NCBI GenBank assembly: GCA_964492555.1
Contig: CAZBKQ010000002.1
Span: 88,067 to 152,066, forward strand
Length of the DNA stretch: 64,000 nucleotides
Source: GCA-2709075 sp964492555
GTDB taxonomy: Bacteria; Pseudomonadota; Alphaproteobacteria; MPNO01; UBA2964
Reading direction: 5' to 3'
Under the pieces are notes generated by a model. The model searched no databases and was not told the origin of the DNA. It saw nothing but the letters and a program-made list of their open reading frames with translations. Of the stretch, positions 18,359 to 26,888 are shown piece by piece. The position numbers were made by a program, and so were the translations under genes. Numbering within the stretch: the first letter of the stretch is position 1; each line of letters begins with the position of its first letter.

Positions 18359-18882
18359 TCTTCGTTATTCGTGCCGTCGGGATTAAGCCGCGGCGGCGAT
18401 TTTCCGGGTTCCACACCGGCGGGACGGGGAATCCCCTCCGGCGTATGGCAGCCGTCGCGATAACGCCCCACCCCCTGGGCATTGCCGATAACGACGCCGC
18501 GCTCGTCACGCGCCTCGGCGACCGACATAAACATCGTTCGCCCGCCGCCTGTCTTGTGTGCTTCGATCGTGATACGGCTGCCGGGCCTGCCGGCGGCGAC
18601 GAAATTCACGCTAAGCGTCACCGTCGCGCCCGACCGGAAATTCTCCGGCACCGTGCAATAGATCGCGGCATGGGCGATCGCGGTATCCAGCGCGGTGGCA
18701 AGGCAGCCGCCATGGAGTACCCCGGTGCCGTTGAGATTCTGTTCCGTCACGTCGAACTCGATGACGCAGCGGTCGAGTTCCCATTCGACCAGCCTGATAC
18801 CGATATGACCGGCGAAGGCGCCGAATTCCTTAAGAGTCGGCCTCGGCGGTGGCAGGATTGTTCCGTCCATCGCCATAATCAA
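18355..18882 (-). CDS. PaaI-type hotdog thioesterase
   Basis: A 175-residue hotdog-fold thioesterase. The signature is LNGTGVLHGGCLATALDTAIAHA near residue 50, with SVNFVAAGRPG afterwards, as in PaaI and other acyl-CoA thioesterases that release stalled CoA esters. A proline-rich charged C-terminal tail (HTPEGIPRPAGVEPGKSPPRLNPDG) extends past the domain. It overlaps the upstream acyl-CoA dehydrogenase and the downstream acyl-CoA synthetase by four bases each, so the three are translationally coupled. It may hydrolyse dead-end CoA thioesters of the pathway. Confidence 0.82.
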   Translation of the reverse strand: MIMAMDGTILPPPRPTLKEFGAFAGHIGIRLVEWELDRCVIEFDVTEQNLNGTGVLHGGCLATALDTAIAHAAIYCTVPENFRSGATVTLSVNFVAAGRPGSRITIEAHKTGGGRTMFMSVAEARDERGVVIGNAQGVGRYRDGCHTPEGIPRPAGVEPGKSPPRLNPDGTNNED

Positions 18883-20036
18883 TCGCCATACTGGCGGAAA
18901 ATCTGCCGCGCCAGCGCCATTTTGAGGATTTCAGTTGGTCCCTCGGTGATAACCATGCTGCGCTGATCGCGGAAGAACTGCTCAATCGGGAGATCCTTGG
19001 TCAGCCCCATCCCGCCATGAATCTGCATGCAGCGATCAGCGGCCTTGAATGACATTTCGTCGCCGAAATATTTGCACATATAGGATTCTTTCCGGACATC
19101 CTCTCCCTGATCGGCGCGCCAGGCGGCGTTATAGACCATGAGGCGGAGCTGATGGACATTCTGATACATTTCCACAATCATGTTCTGCACGGTCTGCCGG
19201 TCCGACAGTTTGGAACCGAATGTGCTGCGTTGTTGGGCATAGGAACAGGCGAGTTCCAGACAGCGTTCGATCACCCCGATGCCCCGCGCGCCATGACGCA
19301 AGCGCCCTTCGGTCAGCCAGCTTTGCGCCGCCTTCATGCCGTCGCCTTCTTCTCCGACACGCTGATCGACCGGCACACGAACATCCTCAAACAGGATTTC
19401 CCAGGGCCTGTCGGCGATCATCATATCCTGCTGGCGCAACCGCGTGATGCCCGGCGTGTCCATATCCATCAGGAAGACGGTGAGGCCGCCGCGCGAGCCC
19501 TTTTCACGATCGGTGGCGGTGACGACCTGCGCGAAATCCGCATCGCCAGCCCCGGTGATGAAGCGTTTATGTCCGTTGATCACATACTCATCGCCATCGC
19601 GCACCGCGGTCGTCCGCATGCCGCCCGGATCGCCACCGGCTTCCGGTTCGGTCTGACAGAAGCAGCTTTTCTTTTCGCCATTGATAACCGGGAACAGCCA
19701 GCGTTCCTTTTGCGCATCGGTCAGGGAATAGAGGATGGGGCTGACACGAGGGCCGAAGATGGACGCGTTGCGGGCCGGAATGGCGATGGTCCGGGCCATT
19801 TCTTCCCACATTACCGCCTTCGACAGATGGCCGAGCCCGAGCCCGCCATATTCCTCCGGCACATCGAACATCCAGAGGCCGAGCCCTTGAGCCTTTTCCT
19901 CCAGTTTTTCCTTTACGCCCGGAAGGAAATCCGTGCCGTCATTGGTCTCCCGCTCGATCGGGATCAGCTCGTTATCGACAAAACGCCGCAGGTTGTCCTT
20001 GAGCATCTGCAGCTCTTCCGGCAGGTGAAAATCCAT
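18879..20036 (-). CDS. Acyl-CoA dehydrogenase
   Basis: A 385-residue FAD-dependent acyl-CoA dehydrogenase. The FAD/substrate motif CFCQTEPEAGGDPGG is near residue 133, GHKRFITGA near 155, and the C-terminal FAD contact is ITEGPTEILK. The position matching the catalytic Glu of medium-chain acyl-CoA dehydrogenase reads Asp (GLTKDLPIE), so another base may be used. It is paralogous to the protein at 21204-22361 on the other side of the divergent promoter. It lies between the AcuI-like reductase and the thioesterase in a five-gene leftward operon. Confidence 0.88.
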   Translation of the reverse strand: MDFHLPEELQMLKDNLRRFVDNELIPIERETNDGTDFLPGVKEKLEEKAQGLGLWMFDVPEEYGGLGLGHLSKAVMWEEMARTIAIPARNASIFGPRVSPILYSLTDAQKERWLFPVINGEKKSCFCQTEPEAGGDPGGMRTTAVRDGDEYVINGHKRFITGAGDADFAQVVTATDREKGSRGGLTVFLMDMDTPGITRLRQQDMMIADRPWEILFEDVRVPVDQRVGEEGDGMKAAQSWLTEGRLRHGARGIGVIERCLELACSYAQQRSTFGSKLSDRQTVQNMIVEMYQNVHQLRLMVYNAAWRADQGEDVRKESYMCKYFGDEMSFKAADRCMQIHGGMGLTKDLPIEQFFRDQRSMVITEGPTEILKMALARQIFRQYGD

Positions 20037-20064
20037 TATCTTCCTCTTCCCTTATATCGCCCTG

Positions 20065-21060
20065 TCAGGCGGTTACATCGATTACGATCCGGCCGGTGGT
20101 CTGTCCTTTAAGAATTTTTCCGGCGAGACCAGGCAAGTCGGCGAGACCCGCTTCTTCCGTCAGCGCGCCGAACGCGTCCGCCGGCAATTCCTTCGCCAGC
20201 CGATCCCACGCCACCATGCGCCGCGCCACCGGGCACATAACGGAATCAATCCCGAGCAGATTTACCCCGCGCAACAGAAAGGGGATGACCGTGGTGTTGA
20301 GCGCGTTGCCGCCGGCGAGCCCGCAAGAGGCGACCGATCCGCCATATTTGATCTGGGTCAACACAGTGGCAAGCGTATTGCCGCCGACCGCGTCTATGCA
20401 GCCCGCCCAGCGCTCGGTCTGTAACGGGCGTTTGGTCTCGACATCCAGCTCCGACCGTTCGACGATCTCCGCCGCGCCGAGCGCGCGCAACCGGTCGGCC
20501 AGTTCCGGTCGGCCGGTAGAAGCGTGAACCTCATAGCCGTTAGATTTCAGCAGGGCGATGGCGACACCGCCGACACCGCCATTGGCACCCGTGACAAGAA
20601 CGGGTCCAGCGTCGGCCGTTACACCGTGGTCCTGCAACGCCATCACACAAAGCATGGCGGTAAAACCCGCCGTGCCGATGGCCATGGCCTGTTCCGCCGT
20701 CATCCCGTCCGGCATCGGCACAAGCCAGTCGGATTTCACCCGCGCCTTTTCGGAGAACCCACCCCAATGGACCTCGCCCACACGCCAGCCCGTCAGTATC
20801 ACCGCATCGCTTGGGGCAAAATCTTCGCTGTCGGAGGACTCCACGGTCCCCGCGAAATCGATCCCCGGCACGTGCGGATAGTCACGCACCAGACGTCCGA
20901 TCCCTTTCAGGATCATGCCGTCCTTGTAATTCAGGGTGGAATGGGAAATCGCGACCGTGACATCACCGTCGGACAGCCGGTTCTCATCCAGCATCTGAAC
21001 CGACGCGGTAACACCGTCATCGCCTTCTTCAAGCACAAGCGCCCGGAATGATCCGGCCAT
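20065..21060 (-). CDS. AcuI-type acrylyl-CoA reductase / MDR oxidoreductase
   Basis: A 331-residue medium-chain (MDR) reductase of the YhdH/AcuI group. LNYKDGMILKGIGRLVRDYPHVPGIDFAGTVE at residues ~43-75 and the NADPH-binding VLVTGANGGVGGVAIALLK near 153 are typical; the structural-zinc cysteines of alcohol dehydrogenases are absent, as expected. AcuI reduces acryloyl-CoA to propionyl-CoA during DMSP or 3-hydroxypropionate use, and relatives reduce other enoyl-CoAs. Here it heads an operon with an acyl-CoA dehydrogenase, thioesterase, CoA ligase and hydratase/lyase, so the substrate may be a different unsaturated acyl-CoA. Confidence 0.8.
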   Translation of the reverse strand: MAGSFRALVLEEGDDGVTASVQMLDENRLSDGDVTVAISHSTLNYKDGMILKGIGRLVRDYPHVPGIDFAGTVESSDSEDFAPSDAVILTGWRVGEVHWGGFSEKARVKSDWLVPMPDGMTAEQAMAIGTAGFTAMLCVMALQDHGVTADAGPVLVTGANGGVGGVAIALLKSNGYEVHASTGRPELADRLRALGAAEIVERSELDVETKRPLQTERWAGCIDAVGGNTLATVLTQIKYGGSVASCGLAGGNALNTTVIPFLLRGVNLLGIDSVMCPVARRMVAWDRLAKELPADAFGALTEEAGLADLPGLAGKILKGQTTGRIVIDVTA

Positions 21061-21203
21061 GATCCGTGCCTCCCAAGAAATGTTTTTTATTATGAAACCT
21101 TTCTAGACCCGCCTCCAAAACCGGTCAACGGGGACCATCCGTTGACAAGCCCCGCCCGCACCCGGATCATTCAGCAATAAAAATTTCGGCAGTGGAGGCC
21201 CTG

Positions 21204-22361
21204 ATGGAATACCCGCTTTCAGACGAACATCGGATGTTCCGCGAAACGATGCAGCGTTTCGTCGACGAGGAAATGATCCCCTATGAACTCGAGAGCTGCG
21301 AAAATGGTGAGCTGAAACCGGAGTGGAAGGAAAAATTCCATGCCCGGGCAAAGGAGCTCGGCATCTGGAAAATGGAAGTCCCCGAAGAATATGGCGGGGT
21401 CGGCGCGGATCTGATGTCCCTGGTCATCGTCTGGGAACAGCTGGGACGTACTATTGCGGTGCCGACGCGCGGGTTGGGCGGAATGATGGGGCCGCAGGTC
21501 CGCGCACCGCTTTACGAGCTTTCCGAACCAATGAAGGAAAGATATCTCTATCCCGTTCTTGAAGGGGAAAAGACAGCCTGTTTCGCCCAGACCGAACCGG
21601 ATGCGGGCGGCGATCCCGGCGGCATGCGGACAACCGCAGTACGCGACGGCGACAAATACATCATCAACGGGACCAAGCGCTTCATCACCGACGCGGACGA
21701 GGCTGATTTCTGCCAGTTACTGGCAGCGACTGACCGGTCAAAGGGATCGCGCGGCGGTATTTCGATGTTCTTGGTCGATATGGACGCGCCGGGCATCAAG
21801 ATCACCACCAAGTTCGAAACCATGATGGGCGACTGGCCGTGTGAAATCCATTTCGACAATGTTGAAGTACCGGTCGAACAACGCATAGGCGATGAAGGCG
21901 GCGGTTTTGCGCTTGGTCAGCGGTTTCTGGCGCATGGGCGGCTGAAGCACGGCGCGCGGGGCGTCGGCACGGCGCAGCGCTGCCTCGATATGATGTGCGA
22001 ATACGCCAAACAGCGCGAAACGTTCGGCCACAAGCTATCCGACCGCCAGGCAGTGCAGTGGATGATTACAGACACCCATGTGGAACTACAGGCCGCGCGG
22101 CTGATGGTTTATAACGCGGCCGACATGGCGGCGCAGGGCGAGCTGGACCGCACCGACGGGTTTATCCAGAAAATGTACGCCGATGAGCTGGGCTTCCGGG
22201 CCGCCGACCGCTGTATGCAGGTGCATGGCGGGATCGGGCTGACCACCGACCTGCCGATCGAACAGCTATGGCGGCAGGCGCGCAGCTTCCGTATTACCGA
22301 GGGCCCGACAGAAATCATGAAATGGGTCATCGCTCGGAATATCCTCAGGAATTACGACTAG
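21204..22361 (+). CDS. Acyl-CoA dehydrogenase
   Basis: A 385-residue acyl-CoA dehydrogenase. It shows CFAQTEPDAGGDPGG, GTKRFITDA and the C-terminal ITEGPTEIMK. As in its paralogue at 18879-20036, the usual catalytic Glu position is Asp (GLTTDLPIE). The ATG at 21204 follows GGAGG at a proper distance; a GTG at 21192 is an alternative. It is transcribed divergently from the AcuI-like gene with ~140 bp between them. A hydratase/lyase homologue follows 26 bp downstream, so it repeats the dehydrogenase plus hydratase pairing of the leftward operon. Confidence 0.88.
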   Translation: MEYPLSDEHRMFRETMQRFVDEEMIPYELESCENGELKPEWKEKFHARAKELGIWKMEVPEEYGGVGADLMSLVIVWEQLGRTIAVPTRGLGGMMGPQVRAPLYELSEPMKERYLYPVLEGEKTACFAQTEPDAGGDPGGMRTTAVRDGDKYIINGTKRFITDADEADFCQLLAATDRSKGSRGGISMFLVDMDAPGIKITTKFETMMGDWPCEIHFDNVEVPVEQRIGDEGGGFALGQRFLAHGRLKHGARGVGTAQRCLDMMCEYAKQRETFGHKLSDRQAVQWMITDTHVELQAARLMVYNAADMAAQGELDRTDGFIQKMYADELGFRAADRCMQVHGGIGLTTDLPIEQLWRQARSFRITEGPTEIMKWVIARNILRNYD

Positions 22362-22387
22362 ACGCCGCAGGCCACAGGGAGGGTTCC

Positions 22388-23252
22388 ATGGCAAAAAAAA
22401 GCAGCGAAGATCAGTTCCAGTAAGGCCGCAAGGAAATATGATTACCAGACCATAGAGGTCGAACAGCGCAAGGACGGAATAACCTTCCTTATTCTCAACA
22501 GGCCGGAAAAGCGCAACGCGATGAACCCGCAGCTCCATTACGAGATGGATGAAGCGCTCTACCGGCTGGCAACCGATCCGGATTGCAAACTGTTGATCCT
22601 CACCGGGGCGGGGAAAGCATTTTGCGCCGGTCAGGACCTGAAGGAATATTTCCGGGGAACCACCGGCGATCCGGAAGAAAAATTCCGGGCATCGGAAGCA
22701 TCCGAAAGCTGGCGGTCAAACAGGTTGATAGAATTCCCCAAACCGACCATCGCTATGGTCAATGGCTTTGTTTTCGGCGGCGGCCTGACACCGGTCGTAT
22801 CCTGCGATGTCGCCACGGCAGCCCACAAGGCACAATTCGGCATTTCAGAAATAAACTGGGGCCATATTCCCGGCGGGCTGGTCGGCTGGAATGTCAATCA
22901 GGTGATGAGCGCGCGGGATGCCATGTGGTACTCGATTTCGGGCGAGACATTTTCCGGCAAGGAAGCAGCGGCCATGCGCTTTATCAATTTTTCCTTTCCC
23001 GCGTCGAAGCTGAAGTCGGAAACGCTAAAGATCGCAAAACAGCTTCTCAAGAAGAACCCGTGGGCGATCCGATATACCAAAGAAGCGATCCGGTCCGTCC
23101 GCCACATGACCATGCAACAGGCCGCTGATTATCTGCGGTGCAAGAGCGATGCGCTGCAACGCGTCGATCAGGAACATGGCCGTCAGGAAGGGATGAAACA
23201 ATTTCTTGACGAAAAAAGCTTCCGCCCCGGCCTCGGAACCTATAAGCGCTAG
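22388..23252 (+). CDS. Second hydratase/lyase-like protein, frame broken at an A8 tract
   Basis: A paralogue of the protein at 15335-16249. A strong ribosome site (AGGGAGG) precedes ATG 22388, but that frame stops after 11 codons. Removing one base from the A8 run at 22393-22400 restores a continuous frame that reads MAKKAAKISSSKAARKYDY, then TIEVEQRKDGITF and ILNRPEKRNAMNP, then a full crotonase domain (GQDLKEYFRG, KPTIAMVNGFVFGGG, ISEINWGHIPGG) to MKQFLDEKSFRPGLGTYKR. The first in-frame ATG after the break (22521) would remove the first beta strand. Either the tract was miscalled, or it slips in vivo, or the gene is recently broken. The Lys/Ala-rich N-terminus echoes the C-terminal tail of the other copy. 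Confidence 0.75.
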
Positions 23253-24028
23253 GTCCGAAAACCCGGATCAATCCGGTCCATCTTGCGCACCAGCGCGGGC
23301 CAGGTCGGGTGCATATCCGTACGGTTGTTATTCGGTATCCAGCTTTGCGCCGCTGATTTTCTCAGCACGTCCTCGGACGGGATCTCCAGCTCCGTTCCGC
23401 CGGCCATCGCGGCAAGCTGAGACCGGCAGGATTTCTCCAGATTATACATCAGGTAAAACGCCTCGCCGAGATTGCGGCCGAGAGTCAGCAGCCCGTGATT
23501 ACGCAGGATCATGGCGTATTTATCACCGAGATGCGCGACGATGCTTTCCCGTTCCTCCACATCCAGCACGACGCCTTCATAATCGTGATAGGCGAGATGT
23601 CCGTAAAACCGGATTGCCGCCATGGAAAGCGGCAACAGTCCGCATTTCTGAGCCGATACAGCCATGCCCGCTTCTGTATGGGTGTGGATCGCGCATGTGA
23701 TGTCCTTGCGCGCGCCGTGAATGGCTGAATGAATGACGTATCCCGCCTGGTTTATGTCGAACGGGCTGTCCATGATCTTGTTGCCGTCAAGATCAATTTT
23801 CACAAGGGACGAGGCCGTCACCTCGTCATACATCAGCCCATAAGGGTTAATCAGGAAGTGTTCCTCCTCACCCGGGACGCGGAGCGAAATATGATTGGCA
23901 ATGACATTGGTCCAGCCATAATAATCGACGATCCGGTACGCGCAGGCGAGATCGACCCGCGCCTGCCATTCTTCTTCGCTGACCTGGTCCTTGACCGAGG
24001 GAATATCGACGCTGAACGATCCGTCCAT
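23249..24028 (-). CDS. Class II aldolase/adducin family protein
   Basis: A 259-residue class II aldolase-fold protein. The metal histidines are in CAIHTHTEAGMAV near residue 105 and the later His is in ILRNHGLLTLG near 170; YGWTNVIANHISLRVPG is the N-terminal signature. The start is the ATG with GGAGGTTGTC directly upstream (MDGSFSVDIPS); a longer frame adds 48 unlikely residues. Its stop overlaps the convergent hydratase/lyase stop within the palindrome CTAG. The substrate is unknown. It is more like the adducin-type group than the protein at 5724-6440. Confidence 0.82.
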   Translation of the reverse strand: MDGSFSVDIPSVKDQVSEEEWQARVDLACAYRIVDYYGWTNVIANHISLRVPGEEEHFLINPYGLMYDEVTASSLVKIDLDGNKIMDSPFDINQAGYVIHSAIHGARKDITCAIHTHTEAGMAVSAQKCGLLPLSMAAIRFYGHLAYHDYEGVVLDVEERESIVAHLGDKYAMILRNHGLLTLGRNLGEAFYLMYNLEKSCRSQLAAMAGGTELEIPSEDVLRKSAAQSWIPNNNRTDMHPTWPALVRKMDRIDPGFRT

Positions 24029-24194
24029 GACAACCTCCGATTCCGTTGTCTGTGCCAGACATGGATTTTTATGATCTTTCGATGTTACAGGGCGTTGACG
24101 CATCTTGGCCATGGCTTTTTCCGAAAAGAAGCGCGCGGGTTTGACTCTTGGCGCGCTGGAGCGGATTCTCACGGTTTCAGACAGAGAGTTTTAT

Positions 24195-24563
24195 ATGTTC
24201 AAAAGGATCGATCATGTCGCGCTTCATGTGGCGGATATCGACCGCTCGATCGAATTCTACGTAACCCATTTCGGCTGTGAGAAATATTTCGAACATACCG
24301 CCGGGCCGGGATTTCGCATCGCCTATCTGAAATCCGGCGATACCGTGCTGGAACTCACCCATTTTTCGGATGGCGATATGAAGGGGTTCCATTTCTGTTT
24401 CGAAACCGACGATCTGGACGGCGCCATCGCCGCCTTGAAATCAAGCGGCGTCAAATGCCTGACCGAACCCTATGAGACAGCCGCGAGAGTGCCGCGTGAA
24501 CAAAGCTGGCGCCGCACGGTGTTTGAGGGGCCGGACGGCGAACAGATCGAACTGCGCGGATAA
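24195..24563 (+). CDS. VOC (glyoxalase/dioxygenase fold) protein
   Basis: A 122-residue vicinal-oxygen-chelate protein. Two beta-alpha-beta modules are visible, with candidate metal ligands His in IDHVALHV, Glu in TVLELTHF, His in GFHFCFETDD and Glu at the C-terminus (GEQIELRG). The layout resembles glyoxalase I or methylmalonyl-CoA epimerase rather than an extradiol dioxygenase. It starts a rightward run with an SDR, UbiD and Mo-hydroxylase genes. The ATG at 24195 is preceded by AGAGAG; upstream in-frame codons lie in the promoter region. Confidence 0.78.
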   Translation: MFKRIDHVALHVADIDRSIEFYVTHFGCEKYFEHTAGPGFRIAYLKSGDTVLELTHFSDGDMKGFHFCFETDDLDGAIAALKSSGVKCLTEPYETAARVPREQSWRRTVFEGPDGEQIELRG

Positions 24564-24591
24564 CGAAAAAGCACAATACAGGGAGAAAAAA

Positions 24592-25350
24592 ATGGGACGA
24601 TTGGATGGAAAGGTAGCCTTTGTGACGGCGGCGGGCGGATATATCGCCGGCGCCACTGCGAGGCTTTGGGGCAAGGAAGGCGCGGCGGTCGCCTGCGTCG
24701 ATATCGCGGAGGAAAACGTCAAAAAGACCGCCCAGGACATCAACGACGCGGGCGGGCGCGCCATCGCCATGGTGTGCGATGTAACGGATGAAGACTCGGT
24801 CGCCACGGCCTGTGCGAAAACCAGGCAGGAATTCGGGCCGATCACCTGTCTGATGAACGCCGCCGCGGGTCAGGATAAAAAGGCCCGCGTTCATGAAACG
24901 GTGATTGAGGATTACCGGCGCGTTTTGGATATCAACCTGACCGGTATGGTCATCGTCGCCAAGCATTGCCTGATCCAGATGCTGGAAGCGGGCGTCGGCT
25001 CCATCGTCAATATCTCCTCAATATACGGCATGGTCTCGCCCAAGGAACGCGCGGTCTACGCGACGTCGAAGGGCGGCATTCGCCTGCTGAGCAAGAACAT
25101 CGCCATCGATTACGCGGCCGATAACATCCGCTGCAATTCGATCATGCCGGGCCCGATTCAAACGCCGCGTCTTCTGGTGCGCAACGCATCGCTCGAAGAC
25201 GTGCTGGAACGGCACGGTCCACGTCTTCATATCGGCCGCCTCGGCCAACCGGAAGAAATTGCCGCGGCGGCACTTTTCCTCGCGAGCGATGAGGCGAGCT
25301 ATGTCTCGGGCACCGATATGACGGTGGATGCGGGCTATACATCATTTTGA
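24592..25350 (+). CDS. SDR family oxidoreductase
   Basis: A 252-residue short-chain dehydrogenase. The cofactor loop is slightly unusual (TAAGGYIAGATA instead of TGGGxGIG). DVTDEDS, NAAAGQD, the catalytic Ser in NISSIYG and YATSK follow, and the C-terminus is SDEASYVSGTDMTVDAGY. The preference is probably NAD, given the Asp after beta-2 (VACVDIAEEN). It lies 28 bp after the VOC gene and 38 bp before ubiD-like, in a likely operon. The substrate is unknown but probably an intermediate of the same aromatic pathway. Confidence 0.86.
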   Translation: MGRLDGKVAFVTAAGGYIAGATARLWGKEGAAVACVDIAEENVKKTAQDINDAGGRAIAMVCDVTDEDSVATACAKTRQEFGPITCLMNAAAGQDKKARVHETVIEDYRRVLDINLTGMVIVAKHCLIQMLEAGVGSIVNISSIYGMVSPKERAVYATSKGGIRLLSKNIAIDYAADNIRCNSIMPGPIQTPRLLVRNASLEDVLERHGPRLHIGRLGQPEEIAAAALFLASDEASYVSGTDMTVDAGYTSF

Positions 25351-25388
25351 TTTTTACGCCGCTCAGACGGCAGTAAGGGAGACTTTCG

Positions 25389-26888
25389 ATGGCCGACAAT
25401 ACTGCGAAATCACTCAGCAATCTTAAAGCATCGCTGCCCTATCGCGATCTGCGTGAATGGCTGGAAGAAGCGGATAAACTTGGCGAGGTCGTCGTCGCCA
25501 AGGGGTTTGATACGGATGAGGAAATAGGCGCGGCAACCGAGCTAGTGATGCACCCCGATGAAGCCCCCTGTGTGGTCTTTGACGAAATAAAGGGCCATGA
25601 GAAAGGGTTTCGTGTTCTGGTCAATTTCTTTGGCGGAAAACGCAAGAACATGACGCTCGGCTTTCCGACCGATCTGGACAAGGTGGCGTTGTCAGAAGCC
25701 TATTACCAGCATCAGGTAAAGGGGTTTGAGCCGATCCCGCATCAAATTGTGACGGATGGCCCGGTGCTGGAGAACATCATCGAAGGCGATGACGTTGATC
25801 TGGGTATTTTTCCGACGCCTCTTTGGCACAAACCCGATGGCGGCCGGTATATCGGAACCGGGTCATATAATGTCACCAAGGACCCTGACACGGATTGGCT
25901 GAATGTCGGCACCTACCGGGTGATGATCCAGGACAGCAAGCATGTCGGATTTTACATTTCGCCCGGGAAGCATGGCCGGGTTCACCGCGATAAATGGTTC
26001 GCCCGGGGCGAAAAAATGCCGTCCGTCGTCGTCATTGGCGGCGACCCAATGACCTTTCTGAATGGCTGCACGGAAATGCCCCCGGGGGTCTGCGAGTTTG
26101 ACGTGGTCGGCGCGATGCGGGGCGAAGCACTCAAATGTGTCAGGGGAAAACATACCGGCCTGCCCTTCCCGGCCGACGCGGAAATAGTCATCGAGGGGTT
26201 TGTAGATCCGGATGACCAGCGCCGAGAAGGTCCGTTTGGCGAATGGACGGGGTACTACGCCTCTGACGAGCGCCCTGAACCAACCATGGAAGTAGTCGCG
26301 ATTTATCACCGCAACAACCCGATCATGCTGGGGGCGCCGCCGCAACGCCCACCGGATGAACTGGCGCGTTACAGATCGATTACCCGGTCCGCAATGTTGC
26401 GGGACAATATCGAGCGCGCCGGGATACCCGACGTCACCGCCGCCTGGGCACATGAAGTTGGCAACGGCCGGATGCTTGTCGGCGTTTCGATCAAGCAGCG
26501 CTATCCCGGGCATGCGATGCAGACCGGGCACGTCGCTTCAATGTGTCATCTCGGCGCCTATGCGGGGAAGTATGTCTATGTCGTCGATGACGATGTGGAT
26601 GTGTCAAATCTGGAGGAACTCACCTGGGCGATGATCACCCGGTCCGACCCGGCAACCTCAATCGACATCATCCATAATGCCTGGTCGACGCCGCTGGACC
26701 CCAGGATTCCGCCTGAGGATCGCGCGGCCGGCAATATGACCAACAGCCGGGCCATCATTGATGCCTGCCGCCCCTACCACTGGCGTGACCAGTTTCCGAT
26801 GGTTAACGCACCGACGCCGGATGAAGCCAGAAGCGCGCGGGAGCGATTTGGGTATCTTCTCGAAGGAAAGTCGTCACCGGACGAGTAA
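25389..26888 (+). CDS. UbiD family prenylated-FMN decarboxylase
   Basis: A 499-residue UbiD-family enzyme, a reversible decarboxylase of aromatic or unsaturated acids using prenylated FMN. The catalytic Arg is in VGTYRVMIQDSKHVGFY, and both active-site glutamates lie in REGPFGEWTGYY, five residues apart as in Fdc1 and UbiD. The length is normal. No UbiX-type prenyltransferase is encoded in the window, so the cofactor must be made elsewhere. Its stop overlaps the start of the FAD-subunit gene (TAATG), so decarboxylase and Mo-hydroxylase are coupled. A UbiD next to an aromatic hydroxylase suggests hydroxylation followed by decarboxylation, or the reverse. Confidence 0.9.
   Translation: MADNTAKSLSNLKASLPYRDLREWLEEADKLGEVVVAKGFDTDEEIGAATELVMHPDEAPCVVFDEIKGHEKGFRVLVNFFGGKRKNMTLGFPTDLDKVALSEAYYQHQVKGFEPIPHQIVTDGPVLENIIEGDDVDLGIFPTPLWHKPDGGRYIGTGSYNVTKDPDTDWLNVGTYRVMIQDSKHVGFYISPGKHGRVHRDKWFARGEKMPSVVVIGGDPMTFLNGCTEMPPGVCEFDVVGAMRGEALKCVRGKHTGLPFPADAEIVIEGFVDPDDQRREGPFGEWTGYYASDERPEPTMEVVAIYHRNNPIMLGAPPQRPPDELARYRSITRSAMLRDNIERAGIPDVTAAWAHEVGNGRMLVGVSIKQRYPGHAMQTGHVASMCHLGAYAGKYVYVVDDDVDVSNLEELTWAMITRSDPATSIDIIHNAWSTPLDPRIPPEDRAAGNMTNSRAIIDACRPYHWRDQFPMVNAPTPDEARSARERFGYLLEGKSSPDE

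Noticed and set aside
22521..23252. Start of the second hydratase/lyase at ATG 22521
   Set aside because: Would drop the conserved first strand and RPEKRNA segment, and lacks the strong ribosome site present at 22388.
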